Assembly: GCF_000013365.1 (NCBI RefSeq)
Contig: NC_007778.1
Span: 1,550,001-1,614,000 of the forward strand
Source of the DNA: Rhodopseudomonas palustris HaA2
GTDB lineage: Bacteria; Pseudomonadota; Alphaproteobacteria; Rhizobiales; Xanthobacteraceae
DNA: 64,000 nt
Reading direction: 5' to 3'
Part shown: positions 46,345 through 55,481 of the stretch, piece after piece
Layout: the number at the start of each line of letters is the position of its first letter
Numbering within the stretch: the first letter of the stretch is position 1
Translations under genes and position numbers: made by a program
The notes under the pieces: model-generated
The model's database searches: none
Told to the model about the DNA's origin: nothing
What the model saw: only the letters and a program-made list of their open reading frames with translations

Positions 46345-47379
46345 ATGACCAAGTACAAGCTCGAGTACATCTGGCTCGACGGCTACACGCCGGTGCCGAA
46401 CCTGCGTGGCAAGACGCAGATCAAGGAATTCGAAATCTATCCGACGCTCGAGCAACTGCCGCTGTGGGGCTTCGACGGCTCCTCCACCATGCAGGCCGAG
46501 GGCCGCAGCTCGGATTGCGTACTGAAGCCGGTCGCGATGTTCCACGACGCCACCCGCAAGAACGGCATTCTGGTGATGTGCGAAGTGATGATGCCCGACG
46601 GCGTCACCCCGCACGCGACCAACACCCGCGCCACCATCCTCGACGATGAAGGCGCCTGGTTCGGCTTCGAGCAGGAATACTTCTTCTACAAGGACGGCCG
46701 CCCGCTCGGTTTCCCGGAAGCCGGTTACCCGGCGCCGCAGGGCCCGTACTACACCGGCGTCGGCTTCAAGAACGTCGGCAACATCGCGCGCAAGATCGTC
46801 GAGGAGCATCTCGACCTCTGCCTCGCCGCCGGCATCAACCACGAAGGCATCAACGCCGAAGTGGCGAAGGGCCAGTGGGAATTCCAGATCTTCGGCAAGG
46901 GCTCGAAGACCGCCGCCGACCAGATGTGGATGGCGCGCTACCTGATGCTGCGGCTGTGCGAAAGCTACGGCATCGACATCGAATGGCACTGCAAGCCGCT
47001 CGGCGACACCGACTGGAACGGCTCGGGCATGCACGCCAACTTCTCGACCAAGTACATGCGTGAAGTCGGCGGCAAGGACTATTTCGAAGCTCTGATGGGG
47101 CAGTTCGAAAAGAACCTGCACGACCACATCGCCGTGTACGGTCCGGACAACCACATGCGCCTGACCGGCAAGCACGAGACCGCGCCGTGGAACAAGTTCT
47201 CCTACGGGGTGGCGGACCGCGGCGCCTCGATCCGCGTGCCGCATTCCTTCGTCAACAACGGCTACAAGGGCTATCTGGAAGACCGCCGCCCGAACTCGAT
47301 GGGCGACCCCTACCAGATCGCGTCGCAGATCCTGAAGACGATTTCGGAAGTCCCCACCTCGAAGGCCGCTGCGGCCTGA
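46345..47379 (+). CDS. glnII: Glutamine synthetase II (eukaryote-type)
   Basis: 344 residues, the short GSII form of rhizobia, Frankia and eukaryotes. Marks are the beta-grasp start (YKLEYIWLDGY), WGFDGSSTMQAEG, FGFEQEYFFY, GINAEVAKGQWEFQ and NGSGMHANFSTK, the ATP/glutamate site. It lacks the adenylylation region of GSI, so control is by transcription through the sigma-54 promoter. Start ATG after GAGAGAACCGC. A strong terminator follows. Confidence 0.97.
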   Translation: MTKYKLEYIWLDGYTPVPNLRGKTQIKEFEIYPTLEQLPLWGFDGSSTMQAEGRSSDCVLKPVAMFHDATRKNGILVMCEVMMPDGVTPHATNTRATILDDEGAWFGFEQEYFFYKDGRPLGFPEAGYPAPQGPYYTGVGFKNVGNIARKIVEEHLDLCLAAGINHEGINAEVAKGQWEFQIFGKGSKTAADQMWMARYLMLRLCESYGIDIEWHCKPLGDTDWNGSGMHANFSTKYMREVGGKDYFEALMGQFEKNLHDHIAVYGPDNHMRLTGKHETAPWNKFSYGVADRGASIRVPHSFVNNGYKGYLEDRRPNSMGDPYQIASQILKTISEVPTSKAAAA

Positions 47380-47424
47380 TCCACCCGTCACCGCGAGCGC
47401 CTCCTCCTCCAGGGCGCAAGCACA

Positions 47425-47457
47425 CGGCCCGGACGCAAGTCCGGGCCGTTGTTTTTT
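47425..47457 (+). terminator. Rho-independent terminator of glnII
   Basis: CGGCCCGGAC, GCAA loop, GTCCGGGCCG, then TTGTTTTTT. A textbook stem with T run, 46 bases after the stop. Confidence 0.92.
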
Positions 47458-47489
47458 GGAGCAGGCGTCTTGCCGCGCGTTCGGCGCGA

Positions 47490-47626
47490 CCTCTCCCCGC
47501 GTGCGGGGAGAGGTCGGATCGCATCGCCAGATGCGATCCGGGTGAGGGGGCGCTTCCGCGAGGCCGAGAGGCCGTGCCCGCGTCGCCCCTCACCCCGACC
47601 CTCTCCCCGCAAGAGCGGGGCGAGGG
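47490..47626. repeat. Composite palindromic intergenic repeat (copy 3)
   Basis: CCTCTCCCCGCGTGCGGGGAGAGG, then GGATCGCATC…GATGCGATCC hairpin, GGGTGAGGGGGCG, a middle part, CGCCCCTCACCCCGACC and a second CTCTCCCCGC palindrome (slightly decayed). The order of parts is the same as in copies at 133 and 38878. The gap from here to 47769 shows no gene. Confidence 0.8.
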
Positions 47627-47769
47627 AGCGCGCCGCGTGCGGGGCAAGGCCGGTGATCCGCCGCGCCCCCCGTCTTCACCTTTCAGCCACTGTTGATGTG
47701 CAACAACGGAGCTGCGCGCGGCGGCCGGTGACGGGACCGACATGCCGATGCGCGCATGGGGAACTTCGG

Positions 47770-48282
47770 ATGTTGCGTGGGGTGATGGCCGTTCTCGGCC
47801 TGCTGCTGCTGGCCGGGTGCGCCGGCGAGGTCGGTCCGAGCGTCGAGGCGCCGTCGATGTACGCCAGCATGGCGCGCGAGGGCGCCCGTGTCGATGCCGT
47901 CGCGGCGGCGACGATGATCTCGCAATATCGCCAGAACAACGGGCTCGGCCCGGTTGCGGTCGATCCGGCGCTCACCAGGCTCGCCGAGGAACAATCCGCC
48001 ACGATGGCACGGCGCAACAAGCTCGACCACGACGCCAAGGCGCCGCTGGCGCAGCGGCTCAATGCCTCGGCCTATCCGGCGTCCGTCGCGGTCGAGAACG
48101 TCTCGGCCGGCTATCACACGCTGGCGGAGGCCTTCTCCGGCTGGCGCGACTCGCCGCCGCATCGTGCCAACATGCTGAAGAGCGGCGTCACCAAGCTCGG
48201 CATCGCCGCGAGCTACGCACCGAACACCAAATACAAGGTGTTCTGGACGTTGATTCTGGCCTCCACCGAGCCGCCGCGATAA
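47770..48282 (+). CDS. CAP/SCP-domain lipoprotein
   Basis: 170 residues: lipoprotein signal with lipobox LLAGC (Cys17), then a CAP (SCP/PR1) domain (about 40–168) with ISQYRQNNGLGPVAVDPALTRLAEEQ, a histidine (KLDHD) and HRANMLKSGVTKLGIA. Bacterial CAP proteins are exported and bind lipids or the cell wall; the role here is not known. Start taken at the ATG opening the signal peptide. Confidence 0.85.
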   Translation: MLRGVMAVLGLLLLAGCAGEVGPSVEAPSMYASMAREGARVDAVAAATMISQYRQNNGLGPVAVDPALTRLAEEQSATMARRNKLDHDAKAPLAQRLNASAYPASVAVENVSAGYHTLAEAFSGWRDSPPHRANMLKSGVTKLGIAASYAPNTKYKVFWTLILASTEPPR

Positions 48283-48374
48283 AGCGGGCGTGATCGGGAT
48301 TGACGGCGGCGTGATTGACGCGGCGGCCGCGGGACGCCACCGTGCCGGCGTCCTTCCCCCGGCGTTCGAAGCTG

Positions 48375-49514
48375 ATGCAATCTCCTCCCGATCGACCCGA
48401 CTCCTCCTTGCGTAACGCGCGGCGCGTGCTGGTGCTGCAGGGCGGCGGTGCGCTCGGCTCGTACCAGGCCGGCGCCTATCAGGCGCTGTGCCATCACGAT
48501 TTCGAGCCGCAATGGCTCGCCGGCATCTCGATCGGCGCCATCAACGCCGCGATCATCGCCGGCAATCCGCGCGAGCAGCGCGTCGACAAGCTCAAGCAGT
48601 TCTGGGAAATGGCGTCGTCGCCGGTGCCGTGGCAGCCGATGCTGCACAACGACCATGCGCATTCGCTGTTCAACGAAGCCAGCGCCGCGGTGATCGCAGC
48701 CTTCGGCGTGCCGGGGTTCTTCACGCCGCGGTTTCCGCCGTCGCATCTGATGCCGACGGCGGATCCGGAGGTGCTGAGCTATTACGACACGTCGCCGCTG
48801 CGCAGCACGCTGGAGCGGCTGGTCGACTTCGACCGGCTCAACACCAACGGCATCCGGCTCAGCGTCGGCGCAGTCAATGTCGTCACCGGTAATTTCGAAT
48901 ATTTCGACAATACGAGGCAGACCATCGGCCCCGAGCACATCATGGCCTCCGCTGCGCTGCCCCCCGGGTTTCCCGCGATCGAGATCGACGGACATTACTA
49001 CTGGGACGGCGGCGTCGCCTCCAACACGCCGCTCGACTACGTGCTGGAGTCGGAGGACCGCGAGGACCTGCTGATCTTTCAGGTCGACCTGTTCAGCGCG
49101 CACGGTCGCTTGCCGCAGACCCTGCTGGAGGCGGCCGAGCGCGAAAAGGACATTCGCTTCTCCAGCCGCACCCGGCTCAACACCGACAAGAACAAGCAGA
49201 TCCACAACATCCGCAAGACGCTGCGTCATCTGATGGGCCGGCTGCCGGACGAACTGCGCGACGATCCGGCCTATGCGATCCTGCACCAGGCGGCGAAGGA
49301 GAACGCCGTGACCTTGGTGCACCTGATCTATCGCAAGCGCGACCACGAGGCGTCGTCCAAGGACTATGATTTCTCCCGTCTCAACATGATCGAGCACTGG
49401 AAATCCGGCGAACAGGATGTCTATGTCTCGATGCGCCACGAGGAGTGGCAGAGCGGGCCGCAGGACGGCGAGACCATGGTGACCTGGGACCTCACCCGGG
49501 ATGCGATCAAATAG
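48375..49514 (+). CDS. Patatin-like phospholipase
   Basis: About 379 residues. The oxyanion hole GGGALGSYQAG, nucleophile GISIG (Ser) and DGG dyad aspartate are all in place, so it should be an active lipid acyl hydrolase. It belongs to the group found next to 3-hydroxybutyrate dehydrogenase, which starts 43 bases on, so a link to storage-polymer or lipid turnover is likely. The start is uncertain: ATG at 48375, or a TTG 20 codons earlier. Confidence 0.88.
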   Translation: MQSPPDRPDSSLRNARRVLVLQGGGALGSYQAGAYQALCHHDFEPQWLAGISIGAINAAIIAGNPREQRVDKLKQFWEMASSPVPWQPMLHNDHAHSLFNEASAAVIAAFGVPGFFTPRFPPSHLMPTADPEVLSYYDTSPLRSTLERLVDFDRLNTNGIRLSVGAVNVVTGNFEYFDNTRQTIGPEHIMASAALPPGFPAIEIDGHYYWDGGVASNTPLDYVLESEDREDLLIFQVDLFSAHGRLPQTLLEAAEREKDIRFSSRTRLNTDKNKQIHNIRKTLRHLMGRLPDELRDDPAYAILHQAAKENAVTLVHLIYRKRDHEASSKDYDFSRLNMIEHWKSGEQDVYVSMRHEEWQSGPQDGETMVTWDLTRDAIK

Positions 49515-49557
49515 CGGCGCGCAGCCGTTTTTGCAGACGATCGAACAGGAGCAGATG

Positions 49558-50346
49558 ATGACGAACCTCACGGGCAAGACCGCGGTCGTGACCGGCTCGA
49601 CCTCGGGCATCGGCCTCGCTTACGCGCGCGCCTTCGCCAAGGCCGGCGCCAATGTGGTGTTGAACGGCATGGGCGAGGCGGACGCGATCGAAAAGGAGCG
49701 CAAGGCGATCGAGACCGATTTCGGCGTGAAGGCGGTGTATTCGCCGGCCGACATGCTGAAGCCCGCCGAGATCGCCGAGATGGTCGGGCTCGGCGAGACG
49801 ACGTTCGGCTCGGTCGACATCCTGGTCAACAACGCCGGCATTCAGTTCGTCTCGCCGGTCGAGGATTTTCCGATCGAGAAATGGGACGCGATCATCGGCA
49901 TCAACTTGTCGTCGGCGTTCCACGGCATCCGCGCCGCGGTGCCGGGCATGAAGAAGCGCGGCTGGGGCCGCATCATCAACACCGCCTCGGCCCACTCGCT
50001 GGTCGCCTCGCCGTTCAAGTCGGCCTATGTCGCCGCCAAGCACGGCATCGCCGGCCTGACCAAGACGGTGGCGCTCGAAGTCGCGACCCACAAGATCACC
50101 TGCAACTGCATTTCGCCGGGCTATGTCTGGACGCCGCTGGTCGAGAAGCAGATCCCCGACACCATGAAGGCGCGCGGCCTCACCAAGGAGCAGGTGATCA
50201 ACGACGTGCTGCTGCTGGCTCAACCGACCAAGCAGTTCGTCACCTCCGAGCAGGTCGCCGCCCTCGCGGTCTATCTGTGCAGCGACGACGCCAGCCAGAT
50301 CACCGGCGCCAATCTGTCGATGGACGGCGGCTGGACCGCGGCGTAA
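49558..50346 (+). CDS. bdhA: 3-hydroxybutyrate dehydrogenase
   Basis: 262 residues, a short-chain dehydrogenase. NAD site GSTSGIG (about 13–19), NNAG, catalytic Ser (ASAHS), Tyr and Lys (YVAAK), and the substrate lid (LVEKQIPDTMKARGL). It oxidises 3-hydroxybutyrate to acetoacetate, the step after polyhydroxybutyrate breakdown. Start is the second of two ATGs, with AGGAG 6 bases upstream. Likely operon with the patatin gene. Confidence 0.92.
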   Translation: MTNLTGKTAVVTGSTSGIGLAYARAFAKAGANVVLNGMGEADAIEKERKAIETDFGVKAVYSPADMLKPAEIAEMVGLGETTFGSVDILVNNAGIQFVSPVEDFPIEKWDAIIGINLSSAFHGIRAAVPGMKKRGWGRIINTASAHSLVASPFKSAYVAAKHGIAGLTKTVALEVATHKITCNCISPGYVWTPLVEKQIPDTMKARGLTKEQVINDVLLLAQPTKQFVTSEQVAALAVYLCSDDASQITGANLSMDGGWTAA

Positions 50347-50404
50347 GCCGAACAGATAGCGATGGACGTGTGCGAGGGGGCACACGCGTACAACTCGACA
50401 AGAC

Positions 50405-50492
50405 GTCATCCTCCGCGAAAGCGGAGGATCCAGTATCCCAGAGCATCGCCTCTCTGGGATACTGGATCGCCCTGTCAAGCCGGGCGACCACC
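50405..50492. repeat. Palindromic element of the GTCATCC…GGATCCAGTA type
   Basis: Hairpin CCTCCGCGAAAGCGGAGG, then ATCCAGTATCCCAGAG, a short loop, the inverted CTCTGGGATACTGGAT and CGCCCTGTCAAGCCGGGCGA. A related element is at 63523–63640 (both hold GATCCAGTATC and the CAGAG block). It lies between bdhA and a toxin gene. Confidence 0.75.
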
Positions 50493-50524
50493 GAGCGGAA
50501 GCGGGAAGGCAGTGAAACTCGTCG

Positions 50525-50818
50525 CTACTCTTCGGGACCTGGCGGACGACGTGAGGTGTGCCGGATGTGCAGGATCTCGATCTGGCCCAGCTGGATCCGG
50601 TAGAAAATTCGAAACGGATAGCGGATCACCACGACGGTTCGGACTTTGGATCGCTGTGAAACCCGAGGTGCCGATTCGGGTGCCGTTGCGATCCGCTGAA
50701 TGACATCCTCGATCCGTCGCCCGATCGATCGGGCCACCGTCGGGCTCGCATTCAAGGTGTAGTATTCAGCGGCCCGAAGCAAATCGGCGATAGCCTGTCG
50801 AGAGTAGACGATTTTCAC
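50525..50818 (-). CDS. RelE/ParE-family toxin
   Basis: 97 residues with the fold marks of this family: KIVYSRQAIADLLRAAEYY at the start, RRIEDVIQRIATAPESAPRV in the middle, and VVVIRYPFRIFYRIQ…ILHIRHTSR at the end. It may cut mRNA on the ribosome or poison gyrase; the two cannot be told apart by eye. Its ATG overlaps the stop of the upstream antitoxin gene. Confidence 0.88.
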   Translation of the reverse strand: MKIVYSRQAIADLLRAAEYYTLNASPTVARSIGRRIEDVIQRIATAPESAPRVSQRSKVRTVVVIRYPFRIFYRIQLGQIEILHIRHTSRRPPGPEE

Positions 50819-51045
50819 AGCCGAAATTTGGCGAACGCCGCAGCGACCTCGTCGTCGCTCGCCCGCTCACCCCGATCGAGTGAGGCCGTTGCGGCGTCGA
50901 TCACGCGCAGTTCGTCATCGCTCGCGGAATATTCGTGCGCCTGCAATTCGCCTTCGATCTGTTCGGCGATGGCGGCGAGTTCGTCCCGCGCCGCTTCGGG
51001 CCAGTTCTCGGCACGTTCGATCAGGGCTTTGAGATCTGCACTCAT
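50815..51045 (-). CDS. Antitoxin of the RelE/ParE pair
   Basis: 76 residues, acidic and helical (ADLKALIERAENWPEAARDELAAIAEQIEGEL), ending in DDEVAAAFAKFRL, a usual toxin-binding tail. It has no clear DNA-binding domain. It precedes the toxin with a 4-base overlap. Start MSADLK chosen over an upstream in-frame start. Confidence 0.8.
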   Translation of the reverse strand: MSADLKALIERAENWPEAARDELAAIAEQIEGELQAHEYSASDDELRVIDAATASLDRGERASDDEVAAAFAKFRL

Positions 51046-51096
51046 AGCGGGCAGACTAGCACGCAAACCCCTTCCGAGCCAGCCGGAGCTTCTCCC

Positions 51097-52458
51097 TCAG
51101 CCCTTCTTCCCGAACGCCAGTACATGCAGGCCGAGGCGTTTGCGGACGATCCAGAACAGCAGCACGGTCTCGAAGGTGAGCGCCGCCGAGGTCGCGGCCG
51201 CGGCGCCGTAGCCGCCGAAGCGCGGCACCAGCACGAGGCACAGAATGAGGTTGACCGCGAAGGCCAGCGCATAGGCCAGCGCGCACATGTTCTGGTGGCC
51301 GAGCATGTTCAGCAATCGCTCGACCGGGCCGATCGCGGCGCGGACCATCAGGCCGATCGCAGCGACGAACATGATGCCGTAGCCTTGCGTGAATTGCGGG
51401 CCGAACAGCCACAGCAACGGCTTGCCGAGCGCCAGCAGCACCAAGGTCGCCGCCAGCGACGGCCAGAACGTCCAGGCGATGGCGTGTTTCACATAGGCCG
51501 CGAGACGATCCTTGTCGCCGGCGGCGTGATATTCGGTGAAGCGGTGCGCGGTGGTCGCCGACATCGCGTAGTGGATGAACGACACCAGCGCCAGCGTCTT
51601 CACCACCGCGTAGTACACGCCGACGTCTTCCGCCGAGCGAAATTGCTGCAGCACCAGCACATCCGTATAGGACAGCAGCAGATAGAAGCTCTCGACCAGC
51701 AGGATCGGCAGCGAGGTGGCGAGCCAGCCGCGGACGTCGTAGGCGCGGGGCCCGCTCGCGACATGGCCGGCGAGCCGGCGGTTCAGCGCGATCATCTGCC
51801 CGATCATCGCGAGCCACACCGCCGCGCAGCTCGCCGCCATCGCGGCGACCGCGCCGAGCTGGAAGCCGAGCACGAACAGGCCCGCGGTGAAGCCGATGAT
51901 CAGCGCCTGGCGGATGATGAATTGCGGCATCAGCCCGAGCTTCATCCAGTCGTGCGAGCGGGCGATGCCGTCCTGGGTATTGGCGACGACGAAGGCCGGC
52001 AGCGTCAGGCAGCCGAGATACAGCGGCAGCATGGTCGCGGGGTCGATCGACGACGACAGCGCCCACACCAACGCCGCCAGCGCCAGCGACACCAGGCTGG
52101 AGGCCGCCAGCGTTCCCCAACGGCTGCCGGACAGGAAACCCCGCAGCCGGTCGAGGTCGCCGCTGGCGCGGTATTCCGGAATGATCTTCTGCGCCGAGGC
52201 GGAGATGCCGAAGTCGAGCATCGAGCCGAGCAGCAGCACCCAGGTCCAGACATAGACGTAGACGCCGTAATCGGAGGTGCCCATCCAGCGCGCCAGCAGG
52301 ATCTGCGCCCCATAGGCCATCGCGGCGCTGACGACGCGGATCAGGAAAATCGTGCCGGCGAGGCGATTGGTCAGCGAACGTTCGTTCGAACTGCCGAACA
52401 GGGCGGCGAGGCGCGCCTTTAGCCCGGCGAGCGGCGATGTTGCCGGTGGAGCATCCAT
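51097..52458 (-). CDS. Polysaccharide flippase (Wzx/MATE-like)
   Basis: 453 residues with 12–14 membrane helices and the family's N-terminus (LTNRLAGTIFLIRVVSAAMAYGAQILLARWMG). It probably moves lipid-linked sugars over the inner membrane. No glycosyltransferases are adjacent. Start MDAPPATS; upstream in-frame codons are not conserved in character. Downstream, 51 bases separate it from the antitoxin gene. Confidence 0.86.
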   Translation of the reverse strand: MDAPPATSPLAGLKARLAALFGSSNERSLTNRLAGTIFLIRVVSAAMAYGAQILLARWMGTSDYGVYVYVWTWVLLLGSMLDFGISASAQKIIPEYRASGDLDRLRGFLSGSRWGTLAASSLVSLALAALVWALSSSIDPATMLPLYLGCLTLPAFVVANTQDGIARSHDWMKLGLMPQFIIRQALIIGFTAGLFVLGFQLGAVAAMAASCAAVWLAMIGQMIALNRRLAGHVASGPRAYDVRGWLATSLPILLVESFYLLLSYTDVLVLQQFRSAEDVGVYYAVVKTLALVSFIHYAMSATTAHRFTEYHAAGDKDRLAAYVKHAIAWTFWPSLAATLVLLALGKPLLWLFGPQFTQGYGIMFVAAIGLMVRAAIGPVERLLNMLGHQNMCALAYALAFAVNLILCLVLVPRFGGYGAAAATSAALTFETVLLFWIVRKRLGLHVLAFGKKG

Positions 52459-52606
52459 GACAGCCAAAGCGACCCCCGAATGGCCGGGCCGCGGGCGGCC
52501 ACGGTAGTCTGATCCCTTTAGCAACCAGATGTTAAGATAGGGTTGGGTGGCCCCGCAGCCGCGAACGTGAATAATTCGCAAAATCCGCTAGCTGCGCGTG
52601 TAGACT

Positions 52607-52631
52607 GGAACCGGGAACCGGCCGTTTCGTT
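52607..52631 (+). promoter_or_regulatory. EcfG-type promoter of a small membrane protein gene
   Basis: GGAAC (52607–52611), 16 bases, CGTT (52628–52631), 73 bases before the ATG at 52704. Exact consensus, far from the phyR locus. Confidence 0.72.
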
Positions 52632-52703
52632 GGTTGGCGACCGACAACGACGCCTGTGCTTCGTCGTCGTCAATCACCCAGCGCGCATAGCAGGATATGA
52701 CTG

Positions 52704-52913
52704 ATGCCCAAGCTTACTCCGAAGACGGTCGGGTTGTTCGCGGCGGCTGGCCTGGCTGCCATCATCGTCGCCGGTGTCGTGAACGCGATCATGCACAAGA
52801 TGTTCGGTTTCTCGCCGAACGCGGTCCGCGAAGCTGCGCTCAATGTCGCGAGTCTCGTCGTCGCGTTTCTGCTGGTCGCCGGGATTGGCCGTCGGCAGAA
52901 GGACGAGCGCTGA
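52704..52913 (+). CDS. 69-residue membrane protein, probable stress gene
   Basis: Two hydrophobic helices (about 10–29 and 46–61) with a short polar loop (HKMFGFSPNAVREA) and a basic tail (GRRQKDER). No family recognised. The perfect EcfG promoter upstream is the main clue to its role. The following 219 bases hold no gene. Confidence 0.72.
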   Translation: MPKLTPKTVGLFAAAGLAAIIVAGVVNAIMHKMFGFSPNAVREAALNVASLVVAFLLVAGIGRRQKDER

Positions 52914-53132
52914 GCAATCGAGTCCGGATCATCACAGTGATGTCCGTCGTTTCACGGACAACTTTCGTTGCCGACCACGCGTGAGTAGTAACTTGGTGTG
53001 TCGAGTTGAGAGAAATGTGTCGCGATCGGGTAAGTTGCGCATTCATCGAGCGAACTAACTCTTAATTCTCCGGCTCGTATTTATTCGAGGCCGGGACATT
53101 GCGTGTCCGGCCCGATGATTTGCAGCCGGATA

Positions 53133-53660
53133 GTGACCGTGAAACAGATAGCTTCGCCGACCAATGTCGAAGTCTTTTTCGACGCGGACGATATCATCGT
53201 CTCGAAGACCGATCTCAAAGGCCGCATCACCTACGCCAACAAGGTGTTCACCGACATCTGCGGGTACAGCGAAGCCGAGCTGATCGGCCAGCCGCACTCG
53301 ATCGTGCGCCATCCGGATATGCCGCGCTGCGTGTTCAAGCTGCTGTGGGACACGCTGGCGGAAGGCCGTGAGATCTTCGCCTATGTCAAGAACATGACGC
53401 GCACCGGCGACTTCTATTGGGTGTTCGCCCATGTCACGCCGTCGTTCGATTCGGCCAAACGGGTGATCGGCTACCACTCCAATCGCCGCGTGCCGGATCG
53501 CCGGGTCGTTTCGGCGCTGGCGCCGGTCTACGCCGAGTTGAGCGAGGTGGAAAAGCGTCATCGCAACGGCAAGGACGGGCTCGCCGCCGGCACGCAGCAC
53601 CTGATCGATTTCGTCAAAGCCAAGAATGTGCCCTATGATCAACTCGTCTTCTCTCTCTAA
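53133..53660 (+). CDS. PAS-domain protein, sensor half of an Aer-like receptor
   Basis: About 175 residues, a PAS domain of the aerotaxis type ([42 protein letters not shown]) and a helical end. No membrane segment. It overlaps the next gene, a chemoreceptor without its own sensor, so the pair probably works as a split Aer. The start is uncertain: GTG at 53133 or 53103. Confidence 0.82.
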   Translation: MTVKQIASPTNVEVFFDADDIIVSKTDLKGRITYANKVFTDICGYSEAELIGQPHSIVRHPDMPRCVFKLLWDTLAEGREIFAYVKNMTRTGDFYWVFAHVTPSFDSAKRVIGYHSNRRVPDRRVVSALAPVYAELSEVEKRHRNGKDGLAAGTQHLIDFVKAKNVPYDQLVFSL

Positions 53661-54957
53661 CGCGGCCGTTTGTCTCGGCGGCGTCGTCGTTTCCGCGCTG
53701 GCGGCGGCGGCGGGCTTGCTGGCCGATATGCCGCTGTTGCTGGCGGTCGGACTCGTCGCGACGCTCGCATGTGCCGGACTGCTCGGCCTGATGCTGCTGC
53801 GGCTGGACCGGACCTTGGCGAATCTGGGCGCGATCTGTCAGCGCATCGCCGATGGCGATTTCGAGGCGCGGGTCATCGGCAGCCGCGAGGGCGGCCGGAT
53901 CGGTGCGCTGCATCACGCCTTCAACGATATGATCGACCGCTGCGACGCCTTCGTGCGCGAGGCCAGCGCGGCGATGGGCGCCATCCGCGACGACAAATAT
54001 TATCGCCACATTCTGCCGGCGGGCTTGCGCGGCTCGCTGTTGATCGCGAGCCGGACGATCAATGAGGCGATGCAGGCGATCGAGACGCGGGTCGCCGCCT
54101 TCAACGCCAACACCGCGGAATTCGAAGGCACGATCGGCGCGGTGATCGACACGGTGTCGTCGGCGTCGAACAATATGGGCACCACCGCCGGCAGCCTCAA
54201 CCGCGGCGTCGCCGCGACGCGCGAACGCACGCTCGCCGTGTCGGCGGCCTCGGAACAGGCCTCGACCAATATGGAGACGGTGGCGGCGGCGACGACGGAA
54301 CTCACCGCGTCGGCCAACGAGATTCTCGGCAGCGTCAATCGCTCGGCCATGATCGCGAAAACCGCGGTCGGCGCCTCGGACCATGCGCGCGAGACGGTCG
54401 GCAGCCTGTCGACCGCGACCGAGCGGATCGGCACCATCGTTCAACTGATCGAGGAGATCGCCTCGCAGACCAATCTGCTGGCGCTGAACGCCACGATCGA
54501 GGCCGCGCGCGCCGGCGAAGCGGGCAGGGGCTTTTCGGTGGTGGCGCAGGAGGTCAAATCGCTCGCCGCGCAGACCGCCAAGGCGACCCACGACATCTCC
54601 GTCAGCATCGCCGAAGTGCAGGAAACCACCCGCGCCGCGGTCGACGCCATCTCCGGCATCGGCCGGAGCATCGGCGAAGTCGACGCCATCACCCGTCAGG
54701 TCGCGGTCGCGGTCGAAGCGCAGACCGCGGCGACCAGCGAGGTGGCGCGCAACATCGAGCAGGCCTTCGCCGGCATCCGCGACATTTCGTTCAACATCCA
54801 GAGCGTGAGCGTCAACGTCGCTGAAACCGAGGAGCACGCCGGAACCACCTTGACCGCTTCCGGCTCGCTGGCGCAGCAAGCCACCACGCTCGGCGACGCG
54901 GTGCGCGATTTCCTGCGATCGCTGCGCCGGGACGAGGCCTCGCGCCGCGCCGCTTGA
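53635..54957 (+). CDS. Methyl-accepting chemotaxis protein without periplasmic sensor
   Basis: About 440 residues. Two membrane helices (about 5–55) with only a tiny loop between, a HAMP-like region ([19 protein letters not shown]), and the signalling domain whose hairpin reads [39 protein letters not shown]. It should feed CheA/CheW; no che genes are in the window. It overlaps the PAS gene by 26 bases (35 if the earlier ATG at 53626 is used), so the two are coupled. Confidence 0.92.
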   Translation: MINSSSLSNAAVCLGGVVVSALAAAAGLLADMPLLLAVGLVATLACAGLLGLMLLRLDRTLANLGAICQRIADGDFEARVIGSREGGRIGALHHAFNDMIDRCDAFVREASAAMGAIRDDKYYRHILPAGLRGSLLIASRTINEAMQAIETRVAAFNANTAEFEGTIGAVIDTVSSASNNMGTTAGSLNRGVAATRERTLAVSAASEQASTNMETVAAATTELTASANEILGSVNRSAMIAKTAVGASDHARETVGSLSTATERIGTIVQLIEEIASQTNLLALNATIEAARAGEAGRGFSVVAQEVKSLAAQTAKATHDISVSIAEVQETTRAAVDAISGIGRSIGEVDAITRQVAVAVEAQTAATSEVARNIEQAFAGIRDISFNIQSVSVNVAETEEHAGTTLTASGSLAQQATTLGDAVRDFLRSLRRDEASRRAA

Positions 54958-55116
54958 TGGGTCCACGGATCGCCGAGGAGCGAAGGCGCGGGCGAGATGG
55001 GGCCGCCCTGCAGCTTACCGAAATGTCACGAAGATGAACCTCTCCGTCAGCCCTCGTTCAGCTGAAACCTCCCATGCTGTCAGCAGTTTAGAGCTGGATT
55101 GAAGGAGGTTGATCCG

Positions 55117-55419
55117 ATGACACTCAAGCTTGCCATTGCGGCCGCTGCGACCCTTGGTGCTGTTGCGCTGGCGCCAGGCGTCGCATCCGCGGCGATGCCG
55201 AACGGCCTTCCGAATCAGGTCAATGCTGTCGGCAGCCAGTCCGCGAATATCGATCAGGTGCGCTACGTCTGCGATCCTTGGGGCCGTTGCTTCTGGCGCC
55301 CGAACTATTACGGCGCCTATGGCTATTACGGCCCGCGGCGGTACTACGGACCTCCGCGTTTCCACGGCGGCCCGCGCTTCTACGGCCGTCCGGGCTGGCA
55401 CGGCGGCCGCCGTTGGTAA
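55117..55419 (+). CDS. Small exported Gly/Tyr/Arg-rich protein
   Basis: 100 residues with a signal peptide (cut after VASA, about 23). The mature half is of simple make-up: RYVCDPWGRCFWRP with two cysteines, then repeats of Tyr, Gly, Arg and Pro (YYGPRRYYGPP) and His-Gly at the end. Such proteins are common in Rhizobiales, function unknown. An unusually long Shine–Dalgarno (AAGGAGGTTGATCC) precedes the ATG by 3 bases. Confidence 0.75.
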   Translation: MTLKLAIAAAATLGAVALAPGVASAAMPNGLPNQVNAVGSQSANIDQVRYVCDPWGRCFWRPNYYGAYGYYGPRRYYGPPRFHGGPRFYGRPGWHGGRRW

Positions 55420-55444
55420 CAGCTTTGGGATACTGCACAGATCG

Positions 55445-55462
55445 CGGGGCCTTCGGGCCCCG
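55445..55462 (+). terminator. UUCG-loop hairpin after the Gly/Tyr-rich gene
   Basis: CGGGGCC, TTCG, GGCCCCG; then TTGT. A very stable tetraloop hairpin with a weak T run, 25 bases after the stop and between convergent genes. Confidence 0.65.
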
Positions 55463-55481
55463 TTGTCATGTGCGGACTCGC

